Of a DNA stretch of 64,000 nucleotides, positions 9,025 to 18,024 are shown piece after piece; the stretch's first letter is position 1; each line of letters opens with the position of its first letter. Both the position numbers and the translations under genes were made by a program. Source of the DNA: Thalassobium sp. (lineage in GTDB: Bacteria; Pseudomonadota; Gammaproteobacteria; Pseudomonadales; Oceanobacteraceae). The stretch spans positions 124,001 to 188,000 of the forward strand of contig NVUW01000002.1 of assembly GCA_002733205.1 (NCBI GenBank), given 5' to 3'. The notes under the pieces were generated by a model that was given only the letters and a program-made list of their open reading frames with translations, made no database searches and was not told the origin of the DNA.

Positions 9025-10221
9025 TCAGCGGGTTGGCAGCACCCTGGCAAAAACCGCTTTCAGATAGCGGGTTTCGGCAATGGCCGGTAATACCGGGTGA
9101 TCAGCACCCTGACTGCCGACATGCTGGATCATAACTTCCCGGTCCAGCTCACGTCCCATCACCCGCAGCATATCCGGCAGACGATCTTCCGCCAGATGCA
9201 TAGAGCAGGAAGCCGCAACCAGCAGACCATCTTTGCTCAGCAAACGCATCGCCAGCTGGTTCAGGCGATGATAAGCCTGCTCACCCGCCTTAATATCTTT
9301 ACGGCGCGGAATCAATGCCGGCGGATCCATCACCACCACATCAAAACGCTCACCGTTATCTTTCAACTGACGCAGCGCAGCAAACGCATCCCCTTCCCAG
9401 CAATGAACTTTCTCTGCCACGCCATTGAGTGATGCATTCTGCTCGACCCAATCCAGCGCCTGAGCAGAAGCATCCACACAATGCACTTCTGCCGCACCAT
9501 GATTAGCCGCCTGCACACCCCAGCCGCCAACGTAGCTGAATACATCCAGCACGCGCTTGCCTTTCACCAGACGGTTCAGCTGTGCGCGGTTTTCACGGTG
9601 GTCGTAGAACCAGCCGGTTTTCTGACCGTGAATCACCGGCGCCATAAAGCGGGTATCGTTTTCCACCAGCGGTGCGCAATCATCTTCCAGCGCGCCCTGA
9701 ATCACTTCAACGTACTCCGGCAACCCTTCTACCGCACGCAGCTTGCCGTCGTTTTTCAATACGATGCATTGCGGTTTGGCGACTTTGTTAACCGCATCAA
9801 TAATGGCCTGACGACGCAGCTCCATCGCCACACTGGAAATCTGAATCACCACCACATCGCCAAACCGGTCGATCACCAGCCCTGGCAGACCATCGCTGTC
9901 ACCGAACACCCAGCGGTAACAAGACTGTGGATACCAGAGCTCACGGCCACTTTGTGCAACCTGCAAACGGTGCACCATCAGCGAGACATCCAGCGTCTGC
10001 TTACTGTCGCGGCTGAACAGACGGGCGCAGATCAGTTGTTCCGGACTGACGACCGCCACGCCCAGCGCCTTGCCATTCGCGGCTTCAACCACGACTTCAC
10101 TGCCAGCCGTCATGTTTTTCAGCGGCGTGATCGCAATATCCACTTCGTTGCTGTACACCCACAGGTGACCGCCTTTCAGGCGGCGTTCGGCCTTGGCTTT
10201 AAGTCGCAGTGTCGGGAGCAT
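9025..10221 (-). CDS. rlmI: 23S rRNA m5C1962 methyltransferase RlmI-type
   Basis: This 398-residue protein has an N-terminal PUA-like RNA-binding domain (GGHLWVYSNEVD near residue 18), an EEHEI-like middle region and a C-terminal Rossmann SAM-methyltransferase domain. SAM-binding motif I is VLDVFSYVGGWGV, the catalytic region has VVMDPPALI, and SCSMH follows. This architecture is that of RlmI (YccW), which methylates C1962 of 23S rRNA; length is close to the E. coli enzyme (396). RlmK/L-type N-terminal domains are absent. It is monocistronic and divergent from the HDOD gene. Confidence 0.87.
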   Translation of the reverse strand: MLPTLRLKAKAERRLKGGHLWVYSNEVDIAITPLKNMTAGSEVVVEAANGKALGVAVVSPEQLICARLFSRDSKQTLDVSLMVHRLQVAQSGRELWYPQSCYRWVFGDSDGLPGLVIDRFGDVVVIQISSVAMELRRQAIIDAVNKVAKPQCIVLKNDGKLRAVEGLPEYVEVIQGALEDDCAPLVENDTRFMAPVIHGQKTGWFYDHRENRAQLNRLVKGKRVLDVFSYVGGWGVQAANHGAAEVHCVDASAQALDWVEQNASLNGVAEKVHCWEGDAFAALRQLKDNGERFDVVVMDPPALIPRRKDIKAGEQAYHRLNQLAMRLLSKDGLLVAASCSMHLAEDRLPDMLRVMGRELDREVMIQHVGSQGADHPVLPAIAETRYLKAVFARVLPTR

Positions 10222-10336
10222 GATTCACCTCGGGTGGCGGTTACAAAAAGGAGCGCATTATACGCATGCTCTGACAAACTTCCCCAGCCAGCGGTGCTAT
10301 TCTTGATGACATTCGTTTCCCTCCCCCGGACGTGTT

Positions 10337-11215
10337 ATGCCTCAGCAACTTTCGGAAGAGCAGATACTGCACATTATGCAGGGGATCAAAATCCCGCCGC
10401 AGCCGCAGATTCTGGTCGATCTGCAAATGGAACAGTTCATGCCGGACCCTGATCTGGGTCGTATTTCCAAATTGATCAGTCAGGATGTTGGGCTGGCCGG
10501 CACGGTGCTTAAAGTGGTGAACTCGCCGTTTTATGGCCTTAAAAACCGCATTACGTCCGTCGCCCAGGCGGTCAGCCTGATTGGCCTGAACAGCGTGGTG
10601 AATATCATCAATGGCTTATCCATCAAGAGCCAGATGAGTGATGAAACCATCGTTAATATGAACCGTTTCTGGGATACCGCGAACGATATCTCTCAGGTAG
10701 CTACCGCCATTGCCAAACAGGTTGGTTACCCGAATCCGGACATCGCCTATCTGCTGGGATTATTTCATAACTGTGGCATCCCGTTACTGATGGCACGCTT
10801 CGATAATTATCTGCAGGTGATGGAAGCGTCGTACGCCCACCCGGAGCTGCGGGTCGTCGATGTTGAGAATCAGCAGCTCAACACTAACCATGCGGTAATT
10901 GGTTATTACACCGCAAAGTCGTGGAATCTGCCGAAACTGTTATGTGATGTGATTGCCGAGCACCACAGCGCATCGCGCTATTTTGCCACCGACAACTACA
11001 AAGACTCGGAAGGAAAAACCCTGCTCGCCATTCTTAAACTGGCTGAACATGTGTGCGGTAACTACCGCATTCTTGGCCGCCAAACGGAAGACCTGGAATG
11101 GCAGAATATCGGCAGCGAAGTATTAACCTATCTGGGTTTGGGTGAATACGATATCGAGCAGATGGAAGCGAATTTTGAAGAGCTGGGAATTGGCTACCGT
11201 AACTACAAATACTAG
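10337..11215 (+). CDS. HDOD-domain signalling protein
   Basis: The 292-residue protein is almost entirely one HDOD domain (about 15-215), with the typical opening LPQPQILVDLQ-like segment, ISQDVGLAGTVLKVVNSPFYG, and the HD-like GLFHNCGIPLL where the metal-binding HD of HD-GYP proteins is degenerate. No GGDEF, EAL or receiver domain is attached. HDOD proteins are non-catalytic scaffolds in c-di-GMP, motility and stress signalling; a specific role cannot be given. It stands alone between rlmI and the TRAP binding protein. Confidence 0.85.
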   Translation: MPQQLSEEQILHIMQGIKIPPQPQILVDLQMEQFMPDPDLGRISKLISQDVGLAGTVLKVVNSPFYGLKNRITSVAQAVSLIGLNSVVNIINGLSIKSQMSDETIVNMNRFWDTANDISQVATAIAKQVGYPNPDIAYLLGLFHNCGIPLLMARFDNYLQVMEASYAHPELRVVDVENQQLNTNHAVIGYYTAKSWNLPKLLCDVIAEHHSASRYFATDNYKDSEGKTLLAILKLAEHVCGNYRILGRQTEDLEWQNIGSEVLTYLGLGEYDIEQMEANFEELGIGYRNYKY

Positions 11216-11243
11216 GGCCTGTTAACACTCATTAAACAGACCC

Positions 11244-11270
11244 CAGGCCGGGCATCTGACGCCCGGCCTG
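11244..11270. terminator. GC-rich stem-loop between convergent genes
   Basis: A perfect 10-bp inverted repeat (11244-11253 with 11261-11270, CAGGCCGGGC) has a 7-base loop and lies between the HDOD and dctP-like stops. Neither strand has a T-tract after it, so it is either an unconventional terminator or a degenerate palindromic repeat. Confidence 0.45.
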
Positions 11271-11293
11271 CACCGCAACCACTGCTATCGTAT

Positions 11294-12388
11294 TTAATCC
11301 CGCGCGTTAATATAGGCCTGTTCGCTCACTGCATGGTAAGCCTTAACCTGATCGCGGTAATTAATGTACGAGTCATACACTTTCTGCGCTAACGGATCAG
11401 CAGCGGAAACTTCAGCCACAACCTGCTCCGACAACACCTGCAATTTGCTCAGTACATCATCAGGAAACGCGCGCACATCCACACCGTGTTTATCTTTCAA
11501 CTCAATCAATGCCGCCTGATTACGCGTGGTATATTCCGCCAGCATGTCTTCGTTAACCGCTTTGGTTGCCACACGCACAATGGCTTGCAGATCTTTCGGC
11601 AGTTTTTCAAATGCGGTTTTATTAATTACAAATTCCATCATTGAACCCGGCTCATGCCAGCCCGGATAGTAATAATGTTTGGCAACTTTATATAAACCAA
11701 ACGCCAGATCGTTGTATGGGCCAACCCACTCGGTGGCGTCGATGGCACCGGTCTGCAACGAGGTGAAAATCTCACCGCCCGGCAACGTCACCGGCGTACC
11801 ACCAGCACGGGCCAGCACTTCTCCGCCCAGTCCGGGGATGCGCATTTTCAGACCTTCAAGATCGGAGACGCTGTTAATTTCTTTATTAAACCAACCGCCC
11901 ATCTGCACACCGGTATTACCACCCGGTAACGGCAGTAAATTAAACGGCGCGTACACTTCTTCCCACAACTGCTGGCCGCCACCGTACTGAATCCAGCCGT
12001 TCATTTCCTGCGCGGTCAGACCGAACGGTACCGAAGTAAAAAACTGTGCAGCCGGTGCTTTACCTTTCCAGTAATAAGCGCCACTGTGGCCCATTTCTGC
12101 GGTGCCCTGAGACACCGCATCAAACACCTGCAGCGCCGGAACCAGTTCACCGGCACCATACACTTTAATCTGCAGGCGTCCGGCCGACATATCATTCACC
12201 ATGGTGGCGAAACGCTCAGGTGCCGTACCCAAACCCGGAAAATTCTTCGGCCAGGACGTGACCAGTTTCCACTTAAATGTCTGTTGCGGCGCGGCTGCCA
12301 CCGTCGTATTACCGGCATCGTTCTGACAGCCACTCAGACTGGTAAAAGCCAGTACCGACAGCAGTAAAGTTGTCAGGCGTTTCATCAT
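11294..12388 (-). CDS. TRAP transporter substrate-binding lipoprotein (DctP/TakP-like)
   Basis: From the ATG at 12388 (AAGGAG seven bases upstream), the 364-residue protein has a signal with lipobox SLSGC (Cys21) and a full DctP-family solute-binding domain. Recognisable segments are LVTSWPKNFPG, MGHSGAYYWKGK, LKMRIPGLGGEV (the Arg that binds the substrate carboxylate) and GAIDATEWVGPYND. This is the TakP-like branch that binds 2-oxo acids or related carboxylates; the ligand is inferred. No DctQ or DctM membrane subunits are adjacent, so it is an orphan in this window. Lipid anchoring instead of a free periplasmic form is unusual for TRAP binding proteins. Confidence 0.85.
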   Translation of the reverse strand: MMKRLTTLLLSVLAFTSLSGCQNDAGNTTVAAAPQQTFKWKLVTSWPKNFPGLGTAPERFATMVNDMSAGRLQIKVYGAGELVPALQVFDAVSQGTAEMGHSGAYYWKGKAPAAQFFTSVPFGLTAQEMNGWIQYGGGQQLWEEVYAPFNLLPLPGGNTGVQMGGWFNKEINSVSDLEGLKMRIPGLGGEVLARAGGTPVTLPGGEIFTSLQTGAIDATEWVGPYNDLAFGLYKVAKHYYYPGWHEPGSMMEFVINKTAFEKLPKDLQAIVRVATKAVNEDMLAEYTTRNQAALIELKDKHGVDVRAFPDDVLSKLQVLSEQVVAEVSAADPLAQKVYDSYINYRDQVKAYHAVSEQAYINARD

Positions 12389-12432
12389 CCATTTACTCCT
12401 TGTTATTGTTTCAACGTTATTTTTATCGGCGC

Positions 12433-14634
12433 TCAGAGCGCTTCCAGTTTGGCAAAACTGGCCACCAGCCACTTGCTGCCAGCATCATCAAAATTGACCT
12501 GGACGCGCAGGCCGCTGCCCTGCCCTTCGAATTGCAGTACGGTGCCTTCACCAAACATTTCATGATACACGCGCTGACCTAAGTTATAGGGCAGATTACC
12601 GTGGACAAAAGACGGCTGTGGCGAGCGGCCATGGCCGTTATCGCGTGCCGACAATGGCCGGCTGATGCTGTTTTTCAGGCGTACTTCGGCGATCAGTTCA
12701 GAGGGGATTTCACGGATAAAGCGCGAGGGCGTGCTGTAGTTTTCCTGACCATGTAAGCGTCGGCTTTCGGCATGGGTAATGATCAGTTTTTCCATGGCAC
12801 GGGTAATACCGACATACGCCAGACGGCGTTCTTCTTCGAGACCTTCGGCTTCGTCCATCGACATTTTATGCGGGAACAGGCCCTCTTCCAGACCGGTCAA
12901 AACCACCTGCGGAAATTCCAGGCCCTTGGCCGAATGCAACGTCATTAATTGCACCGCATCTTCATATTCGTCGGCCTGACCGTCACCGGCATCCAGAGCG
13001 GCACGATCAAGAAATAACGCCAACTCATTGGCTTCCGCATCGTCATTTTCTTCGGCATTAAAGCCATCGGTGCTTTCAAACTGCCGCGCGGCGTTGATTA
13101 ATTCTTCCAGGTTGTCGAGACGAGCCTGGCCTTTTTCGCCTTTTTCTTTTTTGTGATGCTCAATCAAGCCGCTCTGATTAATCATCTGATCGACAATTTC
13201 GTGCAGTTCCAGCTCGTCAATGCCGACGCTCATTTCTTCGACCAGATCGAGGAAACTCTGCACGGCAGCACTCGCGCGTTTCGGCAGCATGCCATGTTGC
13301 ACCGCGGCTTCCGCGGCTGACCATAACGAGCTGCCCTGATCCCGTGCATAGCTGCGCAGAATATCGACGGTTTTTTCGCCGATCGCGCGCGCCGGAACAT
13401 TAATGACACGCTCGACCGAGGCATCGTCCTGGCGGTTCAGCAATAAACGCAAATACGCCAGAGCGTTTTTAATTTCCAGACGCTCATAAAAACGCTGACC
13501 ACCGTAAATACGGTAAGGAATACCGGCACGCAATAACGCTTCTTCCAGGGTGCGCGATTGCGCATTGGAACGATACAGGATGGCCATTTCGGCACGCTGA
13601 CGACCACTGCGCGCCCATTCATCGACACGGTCGGCAATATAACGTGCTTCATCCTGCTCATTAAAAGCGCTGTACAGCTGGATGGTTTCGCCTTCTTCAC
13701 CTTCGGTATGCAGGTTCTTACCCATACGGCCGGTGTTGTTGGCAATCACCGCATTGGCTGCATCCAGAATGGTTTTGGTCGAGCGGTAATTTTGCTCCAG
13801 CTTAATCAGTTCCGCACCGGGAAAGTCGTGCTGAAAATTGCGGATATTATCGATATTGGCACCGCGCCAGCCGTAAATAGACTGATCATCATCGCCCACC
13901 GCCATCACCGATACCCGGTCGCCAGCCAGCATACGAATCCAGGCATACTGAATATTGTTGGTATCCTGAAACTCGTCGACCAGAATATTGCGGAAACGCT
14001 GCTGGTAATGTGCCAGTAAATCCGGATGCTGCAACCACAGCTCGTGAGCACGCAGCAGAATTTCACCGAAATCCACCAGGCCATTCTGTTGGCAGTTGTC
14101 TTCATACAACTGATACACCTGCTGCATGGTGCGCGAGAACGGATCGGCTGACGGCATCACATGCGCTGCACGGCGACCTTCATCTTTCTGCTCATTGATA
14201 AACCACTGGATCTGCTTTGGCGGGTAGCGGCTGTCATCAATATTGTTGGCTTTCATCAGGCGCTTGATCAGCCGTTGCTGATCATCGCTGTCGAGAATCT
14301 GAAAATGTTGTGGCAGCCGCGCTTCGCGCCAGTGCAGCTTTAACAGACGGTGCGCCAGACCGTGAAATGTCCCAACCCATAAACCGTTGGCCGGAATCTG
14401 CAGCAATTGCTCCAGACGGCCTTTCATTTCTTTGGCCGCCTTATTGGTAAAGGTCACCGCCATCACCGAAAATGGCGATACATTCTCTACCTGCAGCAGC
14501 CAGGCAATACGATGCACCAGAACCCGGGTTTTACCCGAGCCGGCACCGGCCAGTACCAACTGATGGCGTGAACTTGCAGCCACCGCATTGCGCTGGCCGT
14601 CGTTTAACTGATCGAGAAGTAATGATATATCCAT
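12433..14634 (-). CDS. uvrD: DNA helicase II UvrD
   Basis: This 733-residue SF1A helicase has Walker A AGAGSGKT at residues 29-36, motif Ia TFTNKAAKEM, motif II VDEFQDTN, motif III GDDDQSIYGWRGA, motif IV EQNYRST, motif V LMTLHSAKGLEFP and motif VI YVGITRAMEKL. The C-terminus (FGEGTVLQFEGQG ... KWLVASFAKLE) is the tudor-like tail that separates UvrD from Rep. It unwinds DNA 3'-5' in nucleotide excision and mismatch repair. The frame extends upstream to 14766, but homology starts at the ATG at 14634. Confidence 0.93.
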   Translation of the reverse strand: MDISLLLDQLNDGQRNAVAASSRHQLVLAGAGSGKTRVLVHRIAWLLQVENVSPFSVMAVTFTNKAAKEMKGRLEQLLQIPANGLWVGTFHGLAHRLLKLHWREARLPQHFQILDSDDQQRLIKRLMKANNIDDSRYPPKQIQWFINEQKDEGRRAAHVMPSADPFSRTMQQVYQLYEDNCQQNGLVDFGEILLRAHELWLQHPDLLAHYQQRFRNILVDEFQDTNNIQYAWIRMLAGDRVSVMAVGDDDQSIYGWRGANIDNIRNFQHDFPGAELIKLEQNYRSTKTILDAANAVIANNTGRMGKNLHTEGEEGETIQLYSAFNEQDEARYIADRVDEWARSGRQRAEMAILYRSNAQSRTLEEALLRAGIPYRIYGGQRFYERLEIKNALAYLRLLLNRQDDASVERVINVPARAIGEKTVDILRSYARDQGSSLWSAAEAAVQHGMLPKRASAAVQSFLDLVEEMSVGIDELELHEIVDQMINQSGLIEHHKKEKGEKGQARLDNLEELINAARQFESTDGFNAEENDDAEANELALFLDRAALDAGDGQADEYEDAVQLMTLHSAKGLEFPQVVLTGLEEGLFPHKMSMDEAEGLEEERRLAYVGITRAMEKLIITHAESRRLHGQENYSTPSRFIREIPSELIAEVRLKNSISRPLSARDNGHGRSPQPSFVHGNLPYNLGQRVYHEMFGEGTVLQFEGQGSGLRVQVNFDDAGSKWLVASFAKLEAL

Positions 14635-14821
14635 GGCGTGCGAGTCTATCAGATGCCGGGGTAAAAATGCTGCTGTTTTATACAGTACATCGGCATCAGC
14701 AGACTGGCGGCGAACGCTACGGTGGCGGCCAGATTCCGCTGACGGCCAGTATTCCATAGGCTTCAATACAAAAAGCCCTTTATAATTCCACGCTTACCAG
14801 CCAACACCAGGAAATCCTGTT

Positions 14822-15676
14822 GTGAAAAACAGCCCGATTCTGGCCGAAATCTCCGCCGCCATTCCCAGCCTGCGTAAATCCGAGGTGAAGGTGGCCGAGT
14901 ATGTGTTGCGCTCACCGCAACAGGTAATGCACATGCGCATTGTCGACCTCGCGCAGGAAGCGCAGGTCAGCGAACCGACCATCGTGCGTTTTTGCCGCGG
15001 CATTGGCTGTAATGGCTTTCAGGAATTCAAAGTCCGCATCGCGCAGGAAATGGCCATCACCAATAATATTGGCCAGTTCGCGATTATCGAAGACGACAGC
15101 ATTGAAGATATCTGCGACAAAATTGCCGACACCACCATTCAGCGCCTGCACCAGGTGAAAACCCAGTTGAAGAGCACACAGGTTGCCGCCGCCGCGAATG
15201 CCATCAGCAACGCGCGTCGGGTGGAGTTCTATGGTTTCGGTGCATCCGGTGCGGTTGCCATTGATGCCCAGCACAAGTTCTTCCGCCTGCAGGTTGCGAC
15301 AGCGGCGTACAGCGATCCGCACATGCAGGCCATGTCGGCGGTGACACTGAGTGAACAGGACGTGGTGGTGGCCATTTCCCAGAGCGGACGCACCAAAGAT
15401 CTGCTGCACTCCGTGCAACTGGCACAACAGCATGGCGCGATGGTGGTCAGCCTGGCACCCGCTAACACCGCGCTGAGTGCGGCTGCCGATTTGCCGATTG
15501 ATATTAATATCGAAGAGGACACCGAGCAGTTCACGCCGATGACATCACGCATCGCCCATCTGATGGTGATCGATATGCTGGCCGTTGCCGTGACGCAACG
15601 CCGCGGGCCGGAGTTTGCTGCGCACCTGAATGCCATCAAGCGCAGTATTAAATCACTGCGGCTGGAATCTGACTAA
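14822..15676 (+). CDS. MurR/RpiR family transcriptional regulator (HexR-like)
   Basis: The 284-residue protein has an N-terminal HTH_6 domain (about 1-77; QVSEPTIVRFCRGIGCNGF is the recognition region) and a C-terminal SIS sugar-isomerase domain (about 125-260; FYGFGASGAVA and AISQSGRTKDLL). RpiR proteins sense phosphosugars; the closest well-known type is HexR, which controls glucose and gluconate catabolism via KDPG. No Entner-Doudoroff genes are next to it, so the regulon is unknown. Translation starts at the GTG at 14822. It reads away from uvrD. Confidence 0.85.
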   Translation: MKNSPILAEISAAIPSLRKSEVKVAEYVLRSPQQVMHMRIVDLAQEAQVSEPTIVRFCRGIGCNGFQEFKVRIAQEMAITNNIGQFAIIEDDSIEDICDKIADTTIQRLHQVKTQLKSTQVAAAANAISNARRVEFYGFGASGAVAIDAQHKFFRLQVATAAYSDPHMQAMSAVTLSEQDVVVAISQSGRTKDLLHSVQLAQQHGAMVVSLAPANTALSAAADLPIDINIEEDTEQFTPMTSRIAHLMVIDMLAVAVTQRRGPEFAAHLNAIKRSIKSLRLESD

Positions 15677-15680
15677 GCGG

Positions 15681-15761
15681 TCAGCTTCCAGACATCATAA
15701 TCAGACAAATTACGACACAAGCTAAAACTGCCGATGACTTTTTGCTCAGTACTTTGGCCAT
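15681..15761 (-). CDS. Candidate 26-residue hydrophobic small protein
   Basis: A short reading frame on the minus strand begins with ATG at 15761 behind a near-perfect ribosome-binding site (AGAGGAG, 15767-15773, 5-6 bases ahead). It ends at TGA 5 bases from the rpiR stop. The peptide starts MAKVLSKKSS and continues with a hydrophobic run VLACVVICLIMM, the pattern of a single-pass small membrane protein. A possible -10 (TATAGAT) lies upstream. No family is recognised. It could be a small membrane regulator or a toxin-like peptide, or a chance frame. Confidence 0.4.
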   Translation of the reverse strand: MAKVLSKKSSAVLACVVICLIMMSGS

Positions 15762-15954
15762 AAAATTCTCCTCTGGCCACCCTCAAAAGCAGCAACCCCA
15801 CGATCTATATGGCCTCAGCACCATCATTAGTACGCTTGTGCTGCATTAACGGTATTGAACAGAATTTGGCCTGACTAACGATTACTGTCATTCTTTTGAA
15901 ACCAATAAAAAGAAAAATCACAGCAGGATTTACTGTGATCAACCAGAGGGAAAG

Positions 15955-16137
15955 ATGATGGAAGCAGCAATGAAATTCGAAGCCCACGAAGAAGTTGTCT
16001 CTTTTGATCGGGACGGCAAAGTCGTCGTTAATAAAGAATCCCAAATGTCGAAAAAACTGATGGCACGCCGCGCCATCGAAGCCCACCTGGAACGCAAACG
16101 ACTGGAACACGATCTGGAAGATTTCTTAGCCGAATAA
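15955..16137 (+). CDS. Small charged protein (possibly PA3496-like), 59-60 residues
   Basis: The frame starts at ATG 15955 or 15958, with GAGGGA just upstream, and ends at a TAA followed by strong terminators. The product is very charged: an acidic N-terminal half and a basic-acidic amphipathic helix ARRAIEAHLERKRLEHDL near the C-terminus. The tail resembles the short R-R-x-I-E-x-x-L-E-x-R-x-L pattern of Pseudomonas PA3496-type proteins, but this is from memory and tentative. The upstream 190 bases are AT-rich and could hold its promoter. No membrane segment is present. Confidence 0.65.
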   Translation: MMEAAMKFEAHEEVVSFDRDGKVVVNKESQMSKKLMARRAIEAHLERKRLEHDLEDFLAE

Positions 16138-16232
16138 ATCTGACTTAATCGTCCGCTAAAAACGCCGCCAGCCAATGATGTATCTGTGCTGTTGTGGCGT
16201 TTTTTTATGCATGATGTTTAATACTTACACAC

Positions 16233-16266
16233 AAAAAAGCCGGTCAGTTTCCTGACCGGCTTTTTT
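16233..16266. terminator. Strong bidirectional intrinsic terminator
   Basis: A 15-bp stem (AAAAAAGCCGGTCAG with CTGACCGGCTTTTTT) and a 4-base loop separate the small charged gene and the convergent amtB. The A-run on the left gives a T-tract for amtB as well. A second, weaker GGCG hairpin with a T-run lies at about 16161-16206. Confidence 0.92.
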
Positions 16267-16293
16267 ATTTCAGCGTTGGCTGAGTGTTACCAA

Positions 16294-17562
16294 TTATTTA
16301 TTGGTGAACTCAGGGTAGGCTTCCATACCGCACTCAGACAGATCCACGCCTTCGTACTCTTCTTCTTCAGTAACACGCAGACCCATGATCACTTTCAGCA
16401 CCATCCAGGTGATGAAGGAAGCCGCGAATACCCATACGAAGATCGTTGCTGCGCCCATCAACTGGCCACCGAAGGTAGTGCCGTCTGCAGTTACCGGTAC
16501 AACCAGCAGACCGTACAGACCAACTACACCGTGTACAGAGATCGCACCAACCGGGTCGTCGATTTTCATTTTATCCAGAGTCAGGATAGACAGTACAACA
16601 ATCGCACCACCGATCAGACCAATGATGGTCGCTACGAAAGGCGTTGGTGTGTCAGGGCTTGCAGTGATAGCAACCAGACCAGCCAGAGCACCGTTCAGAG
16701 CCATGGTCAGATCCGCTTTGCGGAACAGGATGTAAGCCAGAACCAGAGCGCCGAGCAGACCACCAGCCGCTGCTGCGTTAGTGTTCATGAACACGACAGC
16801 TACCGCATGCGCATTACCGATATCACCCAGTTTCAGTACAGAACCACCGTTGAAGCCGAACCAGCCCATCCACAGGATGAACGTGCCCAGAGTCGCCATT
16901 GGCAGGTTAGCACCAGGGATCGCACGGATTTCACCGTTAGGACCGTACTTGCCTTTACGTGCACCCAGCAGGATCACACCAGCCAGCGCTGCAGCAGCAC
17001 CTGCCATGTGTACGATGCCGGAACCCGCGAAGTCTTTGAAACCAAAGTCATCACCCAGGCTGTACATACCGAATACAGAAGCACCACCCCAGGTCCACGC
17101 GCCTTCCATTGGGTAGATAACCGCAGTCATCACTACCGCGAAAGCCAGGAAAGCCCACAGCTTCATACGCTCAGCAACAGCACCGGATACGATGGACATT
17201 GCAGTCGCTACGAACACAACCTGGAAGAAGAAGTCAGAAGCGCCGGAGTAGATAGAACCACCCTGGAAGCCATCTTCACGCGCTGCGAAATCAGCCAGTA
17301 CTGCAGCAGAATCCACTTCGGTGATACCAGACAGGAAGTAACCACCGCCGTACATGATCTGATAACCACACACCAGATACATGGTGCAGGCGATCGCAAA
17401 CAGTGCAACGTTTTTGGTCAGAATTTCAGTGGTATTTTTAGAGCGGACCAGACCCGCTTCCAGCATGGCGAAACCTGCCGCCATCCACATGACTAACGCA
17501 CCGCATACCAGGAAATAAAAGGTATCCAACGCGTATTGAAGTTCGAAAATATTATTTTCCAT
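16294..17562 (-). CDS. amtB: Ammonium transporter AmtB
   Basis: The 422-residue protein has 11 predicted membrane helices and hallmark Amt segments: ALVMWMAAGFAMLEAGLVRSKN near the N-terminus, DFAGSGIVHMAGA carrying the first pore histidine, and GVHGVVGLYG carrying the second. A short cytoplasmic tail of about 30 residues can contact the PII protein. It moves ammonium across the inner membrane and is gated by GlnK, encoded 45 bases upstream. The gene order torF-glnK-amtB and the sigma-54-like element before torF indicate nitrogen-limitation control. Confidence 0.96.
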   Translation of the reverse strand: MENNIFELQYALDTFYFLVCGALVMWMAAGFAMLEAGLVRSKNTTEILTKNVALFAIACTMYLVCGYQIMYGGGYFLSGITEVDSAAVLADFAAREDGFQGGSIYSGASDFFFQVVFVATAMSIVSGAVAERMKLWAFLAFAVVMTAVIYPMEGAWTWGGASVFGMYSLGDDFGFKDFAGSGIVHMAGAAAALAGVILLGARKGKYGPNGEIRAIPGANLPMATLGTFILWMGWFGFNGGSVLKLGDIGNAHAVAVVFMNTNAAAAGGLLGALVLAYILFRKADLTMALNGALAGLVAITASPDTPTPFVATIIGLIGGAIVVLSILTLDKMKIDDPVGAISVHGVVGLYGLLVVPVTADGTTFGGQLMGAATIFVWVFAASFITWMVLKVIMGLRVTEEEEYEGVDLSECGMEAYPEFTNK

Positions 17563-17607
17563 TCTAAGCCCCCCGCATAAGGCTCTGATTCATTTAATGA
17601 GGAAGGA

Positions 17608-17967
<360 letters not shown>

Positions 17968-17987
17968 CTACGAGTTTAGGTTTTATT

Positions 17988-18015
17988 AATGGCCCATGCG
18001 GGGGCACGGGCCATT
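17988..18015 (-). other. Stem-loop between torF and glnK
   Basis: An 8-bp inverted repeat (AATGGCCC with GGGCCATT) and 12-base loop lie in the 78-base gap, 10 bases after the torF stop. There is only a weak T-run after it. It may cause partial termination or protect the torF message, giving unequal porin and glnK-amtB levels. Confidence 0.45.
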
Positions 18016-18024
18016 GTATGCTTT

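Noticed and set aside
9481-10452. 323-codon plus-strand frame over rlmI
   Set aside because: Antisense shadow; it also overlaps the start of the HDOD gene in another frame.
16276-17496. Long open frame (406 codons) on the plus strand, antisense to amtB
   Set aside because: It mirrors the codon bias of amtB, has a Thr/Gln/His-rich nonsense composition and no ribosome-binding site; amtB is certain.
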